A stretch of 64,000 nucleotides of DNA from Anaerolineae bacterium (GTDB lineage Bacteria; Chloroflexota; Anaerolineae; Anaerolineales; Anaerolineaceae): contig JABLXK010000004.1 in assembly GCA_013178095.1 (NCBI GenBank), positions 248,001-312,000 on the forward strand, in the 5' to 3' direction. The first letter of the stretch is position 1. Each line of letters opens with the position of its first letter. This document shows positions 1 to 7,834 of the stretch, piece by piece. Under the pieces are notes generated by a model. The model ran no database searches. It was not told where the DNA came from and was given only the letters and a program-made list of their open reading frames with translations. The position numbers and the translations under genes were made by a program.

Positions 1-660
1 TTCTCCCATTTTTGCCAAAACACTGGCAAGCCCGTAGAAATAATCGATCCCGGTTTCCATACCTTGGCTGAATCCGGCCGCAATCCGATCTGCGAATTCC
101 ATCTTCTCTCCCTCTTCCAGAGGGGGCACAAATCTGGCCTGCAGCAAATCAGCAGTCGCATGGCTCACGTAACCGGATGAATATGGCAGCGGCGCAGTGG
201 CCAGCAAAAGAGTGTCATCCACTTCCAGTTTAACGTCGCCCTTGTAGCTGCAGGAAGAAAGGATCATGGCTGAAATAGCTACCGCGCCGTGGCTCTCTTC
301 GTACATGCGGTCGGTCAACGGCACCCATTTGCATTTGTACTTACCCGACCTGCCGGATGTGCGCGCCCAACGGTAATGCTGTTTGGGCAGCTTGGATTCA
401 TCCTGCTCCAGGAGGAAATCCACGTAGTCCTCGTAAGTCGTCAACGGCACGCGTTCACGAAATTCCTGAACGGACTTTGGCATATTGTTGCCGAAGAAAT
501 GTTTCCCGATTTCACTATCCTTCCAAATGGCGAATTGTTCCAGGAGCAGCCGCTCCTGGATTTCCATATACTCCGGGATGCTCAGGTCATAATGACCGCA
601 ATATTTAGACCATAGCTTCTCCTTTTGCCCCTGTTTGATCCAATCTGCTGCTAACGACAT
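1..660 (-). CDS. GH3-like acyl-adenylating enzyme (C-terminal part off the window)
   Basis: The first 220 residues are visible and the gene runs off the left edge. Reading back from the ATG at 660, the frame stays open to base 1. Residues 101-107 read TSGRSGK and are followed by a VPLT segment, which matches the ATP/AMP-binding loop of the GH3 (auxin-responsive promoter) branch of adenylate-forming enzymes. The N-terminal part, with a run of aromatic residues and a VPLTTYEDY segment near 71-79, also fits GH3. Plant members conjugate acyl acids to amino acids; bacterial members are mostly uncharacterised, so the substrate is unknown. The start lies 3 bases after the stop of the methyltransferase gene at 664, so the two are probably co-transcribed. 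The family call is fairly secure; the role is not. Confidence 0.75.
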   Translation of the reverse strand, partial: MSLAADWIKQGQKEKLWSKYCGHYDLSIPEYMEIQERLLLEQFAIWKDSEIGKHFFGNNMPKSVQEFRERVPLTTYEDYVDFLLEQDESKLPKQHYRWARTSGRSGKYKCKWVPLTDRMYEESHGAVAISAMILSSCSYKGDVKLEVDDTLLLATAPLPYSSGYVSHATADLLQARFVPPLEEGEKMEFADRIAAGFSQGMETGIDYFYGLASVLAKMGE

Positions 661-663
661 ATC

Positions 664-1395
664 CTACTCATCCTCTCTTTTCTGAAATTTTAAAATGATT
701 GGGTTTGGCGCCCAGAATTTTTTGGATTTCATTTCCTTCGATTCCAGATGGCTGAACCCGGCCGCGACGATCATCTCTTCCCAATGTTGTATCGTGTGAA
801 TATTGGCGATGGATTGTGACTCAGCCACCGCCCGCGTAAAATTCTCGGTGAATAAAAAGTATAAAAAAGCAAGTGATTTAATACCAAATCGGATCAATCC
901 ATTTTTCCAACTGTTCGAACTGCCCGCGTCAGCCAGATGCGCAGTCCCCCCGTTCTTTAATGTAGTGAAGATATTGGATAAAAGCTTCTCAGCATCCATA
1001 TGGTGTGTCGCCAGGCAGCAAATCGCGCGGTCAACGCTTCCGGCTTTCAGGGGTAATTCATGCGCCGAGCCACACACCAGGGATAACCATTCTACTTTTC
1101 TAAAACCTAAATTTCGTTTGGCGTTCTGCAGCATCGATAAGGTGATATCGATTCCGATTATCTTTTTGAATTCTTTCCCGTGTTTATTCAGGTACGAAGG
1201 GATGAAAGCTGTTCCGGTGGCAATATCCAAAATCACTTCATCCGGCTTTGTATGGACACCCTCCAAGAGCTGCGCAACGAACCCTTCATAATTTATCCCC
1301 CAAAATCGATTGAGTTCATTATTCATTAACCCCTCATACCGAGGGGCCATTTCAGAAAAGGTTGCAATGATATTCCGCTGTTCTTCCAATGTCAT
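664..1395 (-). CDS. class I SAM-dependent methyltransferase
   Basis: A soluble Rossmann-fold methyltransferase. A motif I-like stretch reads VILDIATGTAFIPSYL, an acidic end of strand 2 reads IGIDITLSM, and a post-I segment reads RAICCLATHHM. The frame stays open to a TTG at 1494, but that would add a hydrophobic leader. A promoter (TTGGCA, 17 bases, TATAAT at 1442-1470) lies inside the extension, and AAGGA sits just before the ATG at 1395, so I take 1395 as the start. An ATG at 1437, right at the predicted transcription start, is the alternative. It heads a two-gene unit with the GH3-like gene, which suggests methylation and acyl activation of the same small molecule; that is inference. Confidence 0.75.
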   Translation of the reverse strand: MTLEEQRNIIATFSEMAPRYEGLMNNELNRFWGINYEGFVAQLLEGVHTKPDEVILDIATGTAFIPSYLNKHGKEFKKIIGIDITLSMLQNAKRNLGFRKVEWLSLVCGSAHELPLKAGSVDRAICCLATHHMDAEKLLSNIFTTLKNGGTAHLADAGSSNSWKNGLIRFGIKSLAFLYFLFTENFTRAVAESQSIANIHTIQHWEEMIVAAGFSHLESKEMKSKKFWAPNPIILKFQKREDE

Positions 1396-1441
1396 CTTCC
1401 TTAAATACCAATAATTTGTCCGCCCTCCGAACAACATAAAA

Positions 1442-1470
1442 ATTATAAACGATATTAACCGGACTGCCAA
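1442..1470 (-). promoter_or_regulatory. promoter of the methyltransferase/GH3 unit
   Basis: On the minus strand TTGGCA (1465-1470) and TATAAT (1442-1447) are separated by 17 bases, a good sigma-70-type match. Transcription would start near 1435, giving a leader of about 40 bases to the ATG at 1395. Confidence 0.55.
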
Positions 1471-1605
1471 CATAATCGGCAGTTTTTTTGACAATCAGGA
1501 AAATAAATGATCTTTCAGCAACGGAATTTGCGTGAAAGCCAACCTGCCTTCCGCTTCAGGTAATTTAGGGCAAGTTAATGGATGATTATCCTGCTTTTCC
1601 AGCAA

Positions 1606-3264
1606 TTACCCGCTGGATTTTTGAGCCAGGATGTACCATTGCGTAACGTTGTTGAAGCGATCGGGAGTGTCATACCATGATCCCAGGCGGATGCCCTGGA
1701 TGGATTTGTCTACCGCATAATTATAGACCGGATAGAATAACGGCAGCGCCGGGAGTTCGTCGGCGAAGACCACCTGGAAATTGCGATAGAGTTTTGCGCG
1801 TTCACTGGTATCCAGCAAAACCCGCGCTTCCTCGAGATATTGGCTGATGGTTCGATTTTCCCATTGCGAATAATTTTGCCCGCCGCTTTGTTCAGCCTGA
1901 TCCCAGAACGGGTACGGATCGGGATCGGGAGAATTCGTATAATCGATGTCAATCAGGGCAGCTTCGTAGGTCAACGGCTGCAGATGGTCCAAGATTAGCG
2001 TGTCGTAAGATAATGGAACAATTTCCACGTTCACACCTACCTTCAACCAATCGGCTTGGATAGCTTGCGCAATCGCCGTATGGGTTTCGTCATCCGGGTA
2101 GATCATTTTGAACGAAAGTTTCATGCCATCTTTGCTGCGAATGTCCGAGTTTTCGCCAACCACGTAACCCGCTTCTTTCAGCATTTTTTCGGCAGCGCTG
2201 ACGTCTTGATCCGTGCGGGTAATACCATGGTAGTATGCCCAATTATTTGGCAGCACCGGCACATCGGCGATTGCTCCCTGCCCGCCCAAAATCCGATCGA
2301 TCATTCCGCGCCGATCGAGCGCCAGCAGCAGCGCTTTTCGAATATTGGCGTCCTGAAGGAAACTGACGTCGCTGTTATCCAGGTTAAACAGAATTATGGA
2401 GAACCTGGGTTCGATTGCGCTGTATAGCGCCAGGTCTGAGTTATTGAGCACCTGCGGCAGAATTTCCAGGCTGACCTTGCTGATTCCCTGAACAATTCCT
2501 TCCTGGTAAGCGGCATAAGCGCTTGAAGCATCCGCGTAATACCGGAAAACAAAATCGTTGATGAACGCCGGTTCCAGGTAGTAATCCGGATTCGATGAAA
2601 GGATCACCCCTTTGATTTGGTTGTTTTCAACAATCAGGCTGTCGAACTGATATGGGCCGCTTCCCACCGGGTTCAGGTTGAATTGGGAATTGATCATTTC
2701 CATGTACGTCATGCCGCCCAGAATATGCTTGGGCAGGATGCCGAAATCCAGATAATCGATAAAAGGCGTGAAAGCTTCTTGCAGCTTGAACTGGAGGAGC
2801 GTGTCGCTTAGTACCACCACCTCGACGTCCGTCCAAATTTTCTTGATGTCCTCAGGCAAAACGGAATCCGGGTCGCGCATCAGGTCAATTGTGAAGAGCA
2901 CATCTTCAGCTTTGACCGGCGTCCCATCGTGCCATTTGGCATTTTCGCGCAGTTCGAAATTATAGGTCAGCCCGTCATACGAAATTCCCCACGTCTTCGC
3001 CAAATCCGCTTTGGGCAATCCTTTATCGTCAAACCTGATCAGGCTGCTGAAGATCAAGCGATCTACATCCCGGTCGGCGGCATTATAATAATCTAATACC
3101 GGATTCAGGCGCTGCAAGCTTCCTATCAAAGCCTCATTATATACACCTCCGCTGGTAGGCACCGGCGAAACCAGACGGAACCCGGTTTGCTCGCTGAGCA
3201 ATAACAATCCCATCACCAAGCCGGTAACGAGAATGATAATGATCTGCCAACGGAACTTTTTCAT
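1606..3264 (-). CDS. ABC transporter substrate-binding protein, family 5 (oligopeptide type)
   Basis: A 552-residue extracytoplasmic solute-binding protein of the DppA/OppA type. Residues about 7-25 form one hydrophobic signal segment after a basic start; no lipobox cysteine follows, so it is probably held by an uncleaved signal anchor or secreted. Family features include an early NPVLDYYNAADRDVDRLIF segment, YDGLTYNFELRENAKWHDGTPVKAEDVLFT near 90-125 (split here only in description) and a C-terminal LPLFYPV segment. No permease or ATPase gene adjoins it; upstream is secG, separated by a strong terminator. Ligand cannot be told: peptides are the default, but this family also carries nickel, heme and sugars. 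Confidence 0.85.
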   Translation of the reverse strand: MKKFRWQIIIILVTGLVMGLLLLSEQTGFRLVSPVPTSGGVYNEALIGSLQRLNPVLDYYNAADRDVDRLIFSSLIRFDDKGLPKADLAKTWGISYDGLTYNFELRENAKWHDGTPVKAEDVLFTIDLMRDPDSVLPEDIKKIWTDVEVVVLSDTLLQFKLQEAFTPFIDYLDFGILPKHILGGMTYMEMINSQFNLNPVGSGPYQFDSLIVENNQIKGVILSSNPDYYLEPAFINDFVFRYYADASSAYAAYQEGIVQGISKVSLEILPQVLNNSDLALYSAIEPRFSIILFNLDNSDVSFLQDANIRKALLLALDRRGMIDRILGGQGAIADVPVLPNNWAYYHGITRTDQDVSAAEKMLKEAGYVVGENSDIRSKDGMKLSFKMIYPDDETHTAIAQAIQADWLKVGVNVEIVPLSYDTLILDHLQPLTYEAALIDIDYTNSPDPDPYPFWDQAEQSGGQNYSQWENRTISQYLEEARVLLDTSERAKLYRNFQVVFADELPALPLFYPVYNYAVDKSIQGIRLGSWYDTPDRFNNVTQWYILAQKSSG

Positions 3265-3283
3265 AACAGAATGATTTTACATT

Positions 3284-3322
3284 AAAAAGGGCTGTCTTCC
3301 CGATCTCCGGGAAGAAGCCCTT
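3284..3322 (-). terminator. rho-independent terminator after secG
   Basis: Inverted repeat AAGGGCT-TCTTCCCG / CGGGAAGA-AGCCCTT at 3287-3322, followed on the minus strand by a T-run (3284-3288). It separates secG from the downstream binding-protein gene. Confidence 0.85.
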
Positions 3323-3343
3323 ATGTCATTGCGTAATAGAGGA

Positions 3344-3565
3344 TTAACCGATCGCGATAGTGGCAATAACCAGAATGACGAACAAAATCGCCATGACGAC
3401 GGTAATCCAGAACAAAGTCTTTTCAATGCCGCGCCGCTGGCCGAACACGCCGCCGGAATCAGCGCCGGTAAGGCCGCCCAGGCTGACTCCCTTGCTTTGC
3501 AGCACAACGCTGAGGATCAAAGCCAGTGAAGTTATAATCAATGCGATTTGAAAGAAAGTAACCAA
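3344..3565 (-). CDS. secG: SecG, preprotein translocase subunit
   Basis: A 73-residue protein with two membrane helices (about 4-24 and 52-72) joined by a glycine-rich loop. The SVVLQSKGVSLGG segment and the GQRRGIEK motif before the second helix are typical of SecG. It stimulates SecYEG-driven export in the inner membrane. The start is a TTG with GGAGG five bases upstream. It has its own promoter (3597-3626) and terminator, so it is a one-gene transcript. Length is normal for the family. Confidence 0.92.
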   Translation of the reverse strand: MVTFFQIALIITSLALILSVVLQSKGVSLGGLTGADSGGVFGQRRGIEKTLFWITVVMAILFVILVIATIAIG

Positions 3566-3596
3566 ACCTACCTCCGTTTAGTGTAAAACAGAAAGG

Positions 3597-3626
3597 ATTA
3601 TACCTGTTTTTTCAGGTAAACGTCAA
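3597..3626 (-). promoter_or_regulatory. secG promoter with an inverted repeat in the spacer
   Basis: TTGACG (3621-3626) and TATAAT (3597-3602) on the minus strand are 18 bases apart. The spacer carries ACCTG-N6-CAGGT (3602-3617), a perfect 5-base inverted repeat where a repressor could sit. The SD GGAGG and TTG start follow downstream. Confidence 0.6.
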
Positions 3627-3633
3627 CAGACCC

Positions 3634-4698
3634 ATGCAGGAAATTATTCTCAGCGCTCATATCCATTCAGTCTACTCCGACGGGCTGCTCACCCCGCCGG
3701 AAATTGCCGGTGAAGCCGCCCGCTGCGGCCTTGATGTGGTCTTGATGAGTGACCACAACGTTTTTCCGCTTGGGTTCGATGGGTATTATGACTTTGGGCG
3801 GAAAAAGGTCCTTCTTTTAACCGGTGAAGAAATTCATGACCAAACCCGCCAGCCTCAGAAAAATCACATGTTGGCTTTTGGAATTCACCAGGATTTCTCC
3901 CGGCTGGCGCAGAACCCGCAGGCTTTGATCGATGCCATTGCCGAAGCTGGTGGACTGACGTTCCTTGCGCACGCCTACGACCCCGCCCTGCCTATGGTGG
4001 GCGAGAGTGATCTTTCCTGGGTGGATTGGAATATCCACGGGTTCACCGGTCTGGAACTCTGGAATAATTTGAGTGAGTTGAAGATCCGCGTGGGGAAAGC
4101 CTGGCAGTTGGCTTTGTATGCGCTGCTACCGCAATTCATGGCGCTGGAACCCCCTGCGCAAATCCGCGCGATCTGGGATGATTTTCTTGCAAACGGGCAG
4201 CGCGTGGTCGCCTTGGGCGGCGTGGATGCCCATACGCTTCCCCAGCATTTCGGCCCAATCCAGATCAACGTTTTCCCCTACCGCTACCACTTCCGCACCA
4301 TCCGCAACCACGTTTTGCTGGAATCCGAATTAAGCGGCAACGCGCAGGAAGATGAACGCGCGATCATGCAGGCCTTGCGCGAGGGTCATGCTTTCATCAG
4401 CAACGATATGGTCTATTCCGCGAATGGTTTCCGGTTTTGTCTGGATACGGGTGAAAAGCAGGTCGAAATGGGCGGTTCTTCCGTTTTTCGCGGGGGGCTT
4501 GCGCTGGCCGCGGATATTCCCGCAGCGGCCGAATGCCGTCTACTCTGCAATGGAAAAATTATCGACCGCGCGCACATCCACGGACGGCATCGTTGGCCGG
4601 TCGCACAGCCAGGAGTTTATCGTTTGGAATGTTACCGCCGTTTTCTCGGCAGAAAGCGCGGTTGGATTTTCAGCAACGCCATTGCGGTTACCCCTTGA
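3634..4698 (+). CDS. PHP-domain metal-dependent phosphoesterase
   Basis: A 354-residue protein of the polymerase-and-histidinol-phosphatase superfamily. The metal-binding motifs are visible: HIHSVYSDG at 9-17, SDHNVF near 40-45, an internal TFLAHAYDP and a late GGVDAHTLP. Members hydrolyse phosphoesters; the substrate here is not evident. It has no clear Shine-Dalgarno sequence and faces away from secG. Its 3' end overlaps the end of rtcB by 11 bases in convergent orientation, with no terminator between them. Confidence 0.8.
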   Translation: MQEIILSAHIHSVYSDGLLTPPEIAGEAARCGLDVVLMSDHNVFPLGFDGYYDFGRKKVLLLTGEEIHDQTRQPQKNHMLAFGIHQDFSRLAQNPQALIDAIAEAGGLTFLAHAYDPALPMVGESDLSWVDWNIHGFTGLELWNNLSELKIRVGKAWQLALYALLPQFMALEPPAQIRAIWDDFLANGQRVVALGGVDAHTLPQHFGPIQINVFPYRYHFRTIRNHVLLESELSGNAQEDERAIMQALREGHAFISNDMVYSANGFRFCLDTGEKQVEMGGSSVFRGGLALAADIPAAAECRLLCNGKIIDRAHIHGRHRWPVAQPGVYRLECYRRFLGRKRGWIFSNAIAVTP

Positions 4699-6124
4699 TC
4701 ACGGCCAGCGGCGTAAGTCTTGCGATGCGGCGGCCCAAACCGGCGCCTTCGATACAGGCAATTACCGCGTTGATATCTTTATAAGCCTGCGGGGCTTCTT
4801 CCGCCAGCCCGCCCAGTGAACCCGCTTGCACGTAAATACCTTCGGCCATCAACCTCGAGCGCAATTCGTCGCCGCGGATTTGATGTTTGGCTTGTGTGCG
4901 GCTGAGCACCCTGCCGGCGCCGTGGCTGCATGAGCCGCAGGATTTCTCCATTGCCGCGGCTGTTCCCGCCAGCACCCATGATTCCGTGCCCATGCTGCCG
5001 GGCACCAGCACCGGTTGACCGGTTTTTTGGAATCTCGCCGGTAAAGCGGGGTGATCCGGCCCAAACGCGCGCGTGGCACCTTTGCGGTGCACACACACGT
5101 TGATTTTTTCTCCTCCAAACTGGTGGGATTCGATCTTGCCGATGTTATGCGCCAGATCGTAGACGTTCAAAAGATGCGCCCCGGGGAAAAATCTCTCAAA
5201 AACCATGCGGGCGGAATGCCCCAATAGCTGCCGGTTGCAGAAGGCATAATTGGCCGCGCAGCGCATGGCAGCCAGGTACTGCTGTCCTTCGGGTGATTTG
5301 AGTGGTGCGCACACCAATTCCCGGTCTGGCAAGTCAATTTGATATTTGCGCGCAACCGTTTGGAATTTCTGGACGAAATCTGTGCAGATTTGATGGCCAA
5401 AACCGCGTGAGCCGGAGTGGATCTGCAGGGCAAGGTTGCCTTGATGGATGCCCATAGCAAGCGCCGCCGCTGAATCGAAAACTTCCGCGACCAGATCGAT
5501 CTCAATAAAATGATTGCCCGCGCCCAGCGAGCCGGCCTGGTCGACGCCGCGTTCCAGCGCGCGGCTGCTGACCGCCTCCATGTCTGCCCCTTCCATGCAG
5601 CCGCTGTCTTCCGTGGTCTCAATGTCGCCGGCAGTGGCATACCCGTTCTTCAAAGCCCATCCCGACCCTTGTTCGCAGACCGCTTTCAATTCCCTTGCTT
5701 TCAAGGCAACAATTCCCCTGCCGCCTACGCCGCTGGGGCAGGCGTGGTACAAAGCAGCCGTGAAATCAGTGATGGCAGTTTTAACATCCTGCAAAGGCAG
5801 CGTCGAACAAAGCAGCCGCACGCCGCAATTGATGTCATAGCCGATTGCCCCCGGAGAGATCACGCCGGTCTCATAATCCGCGGCGGCCACTCCGCCGATT
5901 GGAAATCCGTAACCCTGATGGACGTCCGGCATAACGCACACATTCCCGCGCAGCCCCGGCAAGGCGGCAGCGTTGGCAGCCTGTTCCAAGGACCGGTCCT
6001 GAAGCGCTTCGTTCAACATGCGCTCGCTGGCAAAAACGACCACCGGCACGCGCATGCCCGGTTGTGTCTCGCGAGGCAGGCGCCATTCAAAATCATTGAT
6101 CTTTTCAAATTGTCCGATCTTCAT
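4688..6124 (-). CDS. rtcB: RtcB, RNA-splicing ligase
   Basis: A GTP- and Mn-dependent RNA ligase joining 2',3'-cyclic phosphate or 3'-phosphate ends to 5'-OH ends. Diagnostic segments are MPDVHQGYGFPIGG, GYDINCGVRL (metal cysteine), GAGNHF, GSMGTESW and SHGAGRVLSR, whose histidine is the residue guanylylated in the family. Length is normal. I prefer the ATG at 6124, with AGGA upstream, over the TTG at 6130. It follows the archease gene after a few bases, so the ligase and its activator are one operon. In bacteria the pair serves RNA repair rather than tRNA splicing. Confidence 0.95.
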   Translation of the reverse strand: MKIGQFEKINDFEWRLPRETQPGMRVPVVVFASERMLNEALQDRSLEQAANAAALPGLRGNVCVMPDVHQGYGFPIGGVAAADYETGVISPGAIGYDINCGVRLLCSTLPLQDVKTAITDFTAALYHACPSGVGGRGIVALKARELKAVCEQGSGWALKNGYATAGDIETTEDSGCMEGADMEAVSSRALERGVDQAGSLGAGNHFIEIDLVAEVFDSAAALAMGIHQGNLALQIHSGSRGFGHQICTDFVQKFQTVARKYQIDLPDRELVCAPLKSPEGQQYLAAMRCAANYAFCNRQLLGHSARMVFERFFPGAHLLNVYDLAHNIGKIESHQFGGEKINVCVHRKGATRAFGPDHPALPARFQKTGQPVLVPGSMGTESWVLAGTAAAMEKSCGSCSHGAGRVLSRTQAKHQIRGDELRSRLMAEGIYVQAGSLGGLAEEAPQAYKDINAVIACIEGAGLGRRIARLTPLAVIKG

Positions 6125-6135
6125 CAGCAATCCTG

Positions 6136-6552
6136 TTACACATCAAAGACGATGCGAGTATGAAATCCTTCAGCATCCTGTACGATCACGAGGTCATTGA
6201 AAGTAGCAGCCTTGACTTCTTTTTGCTGGCCTGTTTTTTCCAGCATAAGCAAATCAGCCTCCAGCTGGTATTCATTTATTTCCAGGCTGATGAATTCACC
6301 CGCTTGATTGTTCGCTGCATGAAAAAGTAGTTCGTTCAGCAGTGATACCATTAATCCCTCGCGGTCTTCCGCAACCATCGAGATATGGATGTTTTCTACT
6401 TCCTTAGTCCCTTTACGGATGCCGAGAATATGATATAAACCTTTTGCAGCGTTTATGAAAAGCTCTTCAAGGTTTGGCGCAAACACATCCAATGCGATGT
6501 CAGCCGTATGGGGAACCTCTGCGAATCCGGAGAATGGGCGGTTGGCGTCCAC
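6136..6552 (-). CDS. archease, RtcB activator
   Basis: A 138-residue protein with the archease N-terminal signature EVPHTADIALDVFAP and a C-terminal VIVQDAEGFHTRIVFDV strand. Archease speeds guanylylation of RtcB and lets it turn over repeatedly, and rtcB follows directly. The start codon is GTG at 6552. A TATAAT at 6559-6564 places the transcription start at or next to this GTG, so the message is probably leaderless. The gene is divergent from the FHA gene at 6569 with only 16 bases between them. Confidence 0.9.
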   Translation of the reverse strand: MDANRPFSGFAEVPHTADIALDVFAPNLEELFINAAKGLYHILGIRKGTKEVENIHISMVAEDREGLMVSLLNELLFHAANNQAGEFISLEINEYQLEADLLMLEKTGQQKEVKAATFNDLVIVQDAEGFHTRIVFDV

Positions 6553-6558
6553 GTAACC

Positions 6559-6586
6559 ATTATACGATATGAAAATCGATCTTCAA
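6559..6586 (-). promoter_or_regulatory. promoter of archease-rtcB (leaderless)
   Basis: TTGAAG (6581-6586), 16 bases, TATAAT (6559-6564) on the minus strand. The predicted first transcribed base coincides with the GTG of archease. The -35 box lies inside the coding region of the divergent FHA gene. Confidence 0.5.
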
Positions 6587-7342
6587 AAAATCGAAACGAC
6601 GCTTAGAGAGTTCTTTGAGAAAGACCTCCAAATTGTCGCGCACAAAAATCCATTGCAGAACATTACCAATGAAATGATCTCCGCCCTGGAGAGAAATCTC
6701 AAAACCTCCGGCGACAAAGTTTTCGCTCCCAATATGTTTCGTATCTATATCCGCGATAAAAACTTGTTCGATCAGAACGATGTTGTTGAATGGAAAAATA
6801 CCATCCAGGAAATCATCAAGGAAATCGCGCGCGATAATTCTTTTCAACTGGCCGGCCCGCTGCACATCCAGGTTTTCAACAACCCGAAAATTGAAAAGGA
6901 ATTCGAGATTGCTGTCTCAAATTCATCCATCCCGACCGGGAAGACGATCAATTTTTTTACCAGCCCTGAAAGAAAAGAAAAACCACCGCTTTTCGGTTAC
7001 CTGATCACAGCCGACGAAAATTATTTCACAATAGATAAATCCATCACCAATATCGGCAGGCGGGAGGATAACGACCTGGTGATCGATAATCTGCGTGTTT
7101 CGCGGGTGCATGCACAAATCCGGCAAATGAATAACAAGCATATCCTCTTCGACCTGGATTCGACGGCAGGCACAAAAGTGAATGGCATCAAGATCCGCCA
7201 GCATACGCTCAATCACGGCGATGTCATCGAGATCGCGGATGTCCCTCTGATTTATGGTTCCGATCAGGAACTGCCTGCGATTACGGAAAAATCGCATAAA
7301 ACCAGGGTGCTTTCCGAAAAAAAACCAAAGGGGCAGGCATGA
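6569..7342 (+). CDS. FhaA-like protein (DUF3662 plus FHA domain)
   Basis: A 257-residue cytoplasmic protein. Residues about 1-115 form the DUF3662/FhaA N-terminal domain, with LREFFEKDLQ near 11-20 and PNMFRIYIRDKN near 51-62. Residues about 160-235 are an FHA domain with the phosphothreonine-binding pattern IGRREDNDLVI then RVSRVHAQI. In Actinobacteria FhaA binds phosphorylated partners such as MviN and controls peptidoglycan synthesis. The next gene overlaps by 4 bases (ATGA). A cell-wall fusion gene lies two genes downstream, which supports a similar role. No Ser/Thr kinase gene is visible in the window. Confidence 0.85.
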   Translation: MKIDLQKIETTLREFFEKDLQIVAHKNPLQNITNEMISALERNLKTSGDKVFAPNMFRIYIRDKNLFDQNDVVEWKNTIQEIIKEIARDNSFQLAGPLHIQVFNNPKIEKEFEIAVSNSSIPTGKTINFFTSPERKEKPPLFGYLITADENYFTIDKSITNIGRREDNDLVIDNLRVSRVHAQIRQMNNKHILFDLDSTAGTKVNGIKIRQHTLNHGDVIEIADVPLIYGSDQELPAITEKSHKTRVLSEKKPKGQA

Positions 7343-7764
7343 ACGGCGCGGTTTTAATCCTGGTATTGCGGGGTTTGTTCGCGATTTCTCTTTTTGTCTT
7401 CCTTGGATGGATCTGTTACATCTTGTGGAAGGATTTGCGCCAAACCATTAAAAACAGCACGGAATATCAAATCCCTGCCATCAACCTGACGATCCATGAG
7501 AGCGGGATTTCCTATTCATTCAACCAGCCGGAAATTTTTATCGGTAGAGATCCGCAAGCCGATCTGTACATCCCGGATGATACGCTCTCCGGGATCCATG
7601 CGCGTGTATTTTATAAAAATAACCATTGGATGGTTGAAGACCTTCAATCAACCAATGGCACCCAGATCAACGAAGAGCGCTTGTCCACCCCGTCCGTTTT
7701 GATCGATGGGGATGAAATGGCTTGCGGACGGATCCGGCTGCACGTCCATCTCAATCAGGGTTAA
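7339..7764 (+). CDS. FhaB-like membrane-anchored FHA protein
   Basis: A 141-residue protein with one N-terminal membrane helix (about 5-28) and a cytoplasmic FHA domain (about 65-135): IFIGRDPQADLYI, then SGIHARVFYKN and LQSTNGTQIN. This is the layout of FhaB/FipA, which recruits phosphorylated division proteins to the membrane. It overlaps the FhaA-like gene by 4 bases, so the two are translationally coupled. The arginine, serine and histidine positions that bind phosphothreonine are kept. Confidence 0.85.
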   Translation: MNGAVLILVLRGLFAISLFVFLGWICYILWKDLRQTIKNSTEYQIPAINLTIHESGISYSFNQPEIFIGRDPQADLYIPDDTLSGIHARVFYKNNHWMVEDLQSTNGTQINEERLSTPSVLIDGDEMACGRIRLHVHLNQG

Positions 7765-7834
7765 CCGCAAGCGCTGAATTATAATGAACAGAAATGTCGC
7801 CTCTTGGAAAGCTTGATTAAACGGAGATTTTGAA

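Noticed and set aside
289-615. Plus-strand reading frames across the left end
   Set aside because: They are antisense to the GH3-like gene, which has clear motifs; they show no similarity to anything.
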